From Actinomycetota bacterium (GTDB lineage: Bacteria > Actinomycetota > Thermoleophilia > Solirubrobacterales > 70-9), in contig JAFDWD010000139.1 of NCBI GenBank assembly GCA_018268695.1, positions 1 through 5,429 of the forward strand: 5,429 nt of DNA, written 5' to 3'. The notes under the pieces are model-generated. The model searched no databases. It had not been told where the DNA came from and saw only the letters and a list, made by a program, of their open reading frames with translations. Position 1 is the first letter of the stretch, and each line of letters opens with the position of its first letter. Shown piece by piece: positions 5,269 through 5,429 of the stretch. The position numbers were made by a program, and so were the translations under genes.

Positions 5269-5429
5269 ATGCGAAAACCGACCCTCGCGCCCGGCGGCCA
5301 CCGGCGGACGCGGACGATCAGATCGACTGCAGCACTGCTGGGAGTTCTACTCGCCTTCGGCAGCCTGGCGCCGCCGCTCGCGCTCGCCAAGCACGAACAC
5401 GACACCGAAGGTGAAGGAACCTCGGCGCC
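5269..5429 (+). CDS. Exported protein, N-terminus only (runs off the window)
   Basis: Only the first 53 codons are present and the frame is open to the window end. The start is ATG 5269, with a strong Shine-Dalgarno six bases upstream. Residues 2-18 are strongly basic (six Arg, one Lys), 20-34 are hydrophobic (TAALLGVLLAFGSLA), and PPLALA at 35-40 gives a likely signal peptidase I site after Ala40. The mature start is KHEHDTEGEG, acidic and His-containing, which looks like a flexible linker. Function cannot be told from this much. It continues the series of exported proteins downstream of the tethered sigma factor, at operon-like spacing. Confidence 0.78.
   Translation, partial: MRKPTLAPGGHRRTRTIRSTAALLGVLLAFGSLAPPLALAKHEHDTEGEGTSA

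Noticed and set aside
1..5429. tRNA, rRNA, CRISPR array, insertion sequence or attachment site
   Set aside because: I saw no cloverleaf, regularly spaced repeats, transposase or integrase, or terminal inverted repeats with target duplications.

Overview
The window looks like part of a chromosome from a high-GC actinobacterium, most likely Thermoleophilia / Solirubrobacterales. This is inferred from protein style, not from a search. One exported protein opens with a YANVMATIAVFVAIGGTSYAA-like leader followed by short LTGKDL / SLT / VTG motifs. A second has a long ectodomain ending in a 'GxPxxGAxxxV ... SRHLRFVYSG ... LQVR ... W.TFRT.RTDPGGHW' region. Both styles are very common in that order. 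All convincing genes are on the + strand, and coding regions favour G or C in third positions.

Positions 1-173 hold no gene I can defend, only GC-rich inverted repeats. Two small genes follow (174-401 and about 407-595): a 75-residue protein with a possible winged-helix-like C-terminal half, and a cysteine/histidine protein that may bind zinc. Positions 596-801 form a regulatory-looking gap with two hairpins (630-680), a weak ECF-type promoter match (684-710) and a 24-bp imperfect palindrome (730-753).

The main feature starts at 802. It is a tightly packed set of four genes read in one direction, probably one operon. The first (802-2337) is a membrane-anchored ECF-type sigma factor. In one chain it carries sigma regions 2 and 4, a zf-HC2-type anti-sigma zinc finger (HxxxCxxC), one transmembrane segment, and a 163-residue Glu/Pro/Ser-rich tail expected outside the cell. 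Three nucleotides later a 760-residue exported, multidomain Ig-like protein begins (2341-4623). A 201-residue exported protein with a possible C-type-lectin-like C-terminal domain follows (4646-5251). The last is a fourth exported protein cut by the window edge (5269 to the end). Strong Shine-Dalgarno sequences precede the last two.

The idea worth testing is that the tethered sigma factor is a one-protein surface sensor. Its outer tail would monitor the wall, or the secreted partners made by the same operon, and its cytoplasmic half would set transcription. Independent support for a composite origin is an abrupt change in glutamate codons inside the sigma gene. By my reading it is about 27 GAG to 3 GAA before residue 258 and about 1 GAG to 29 GAA after residue 266. 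The changeover falls just after the zinc finger.
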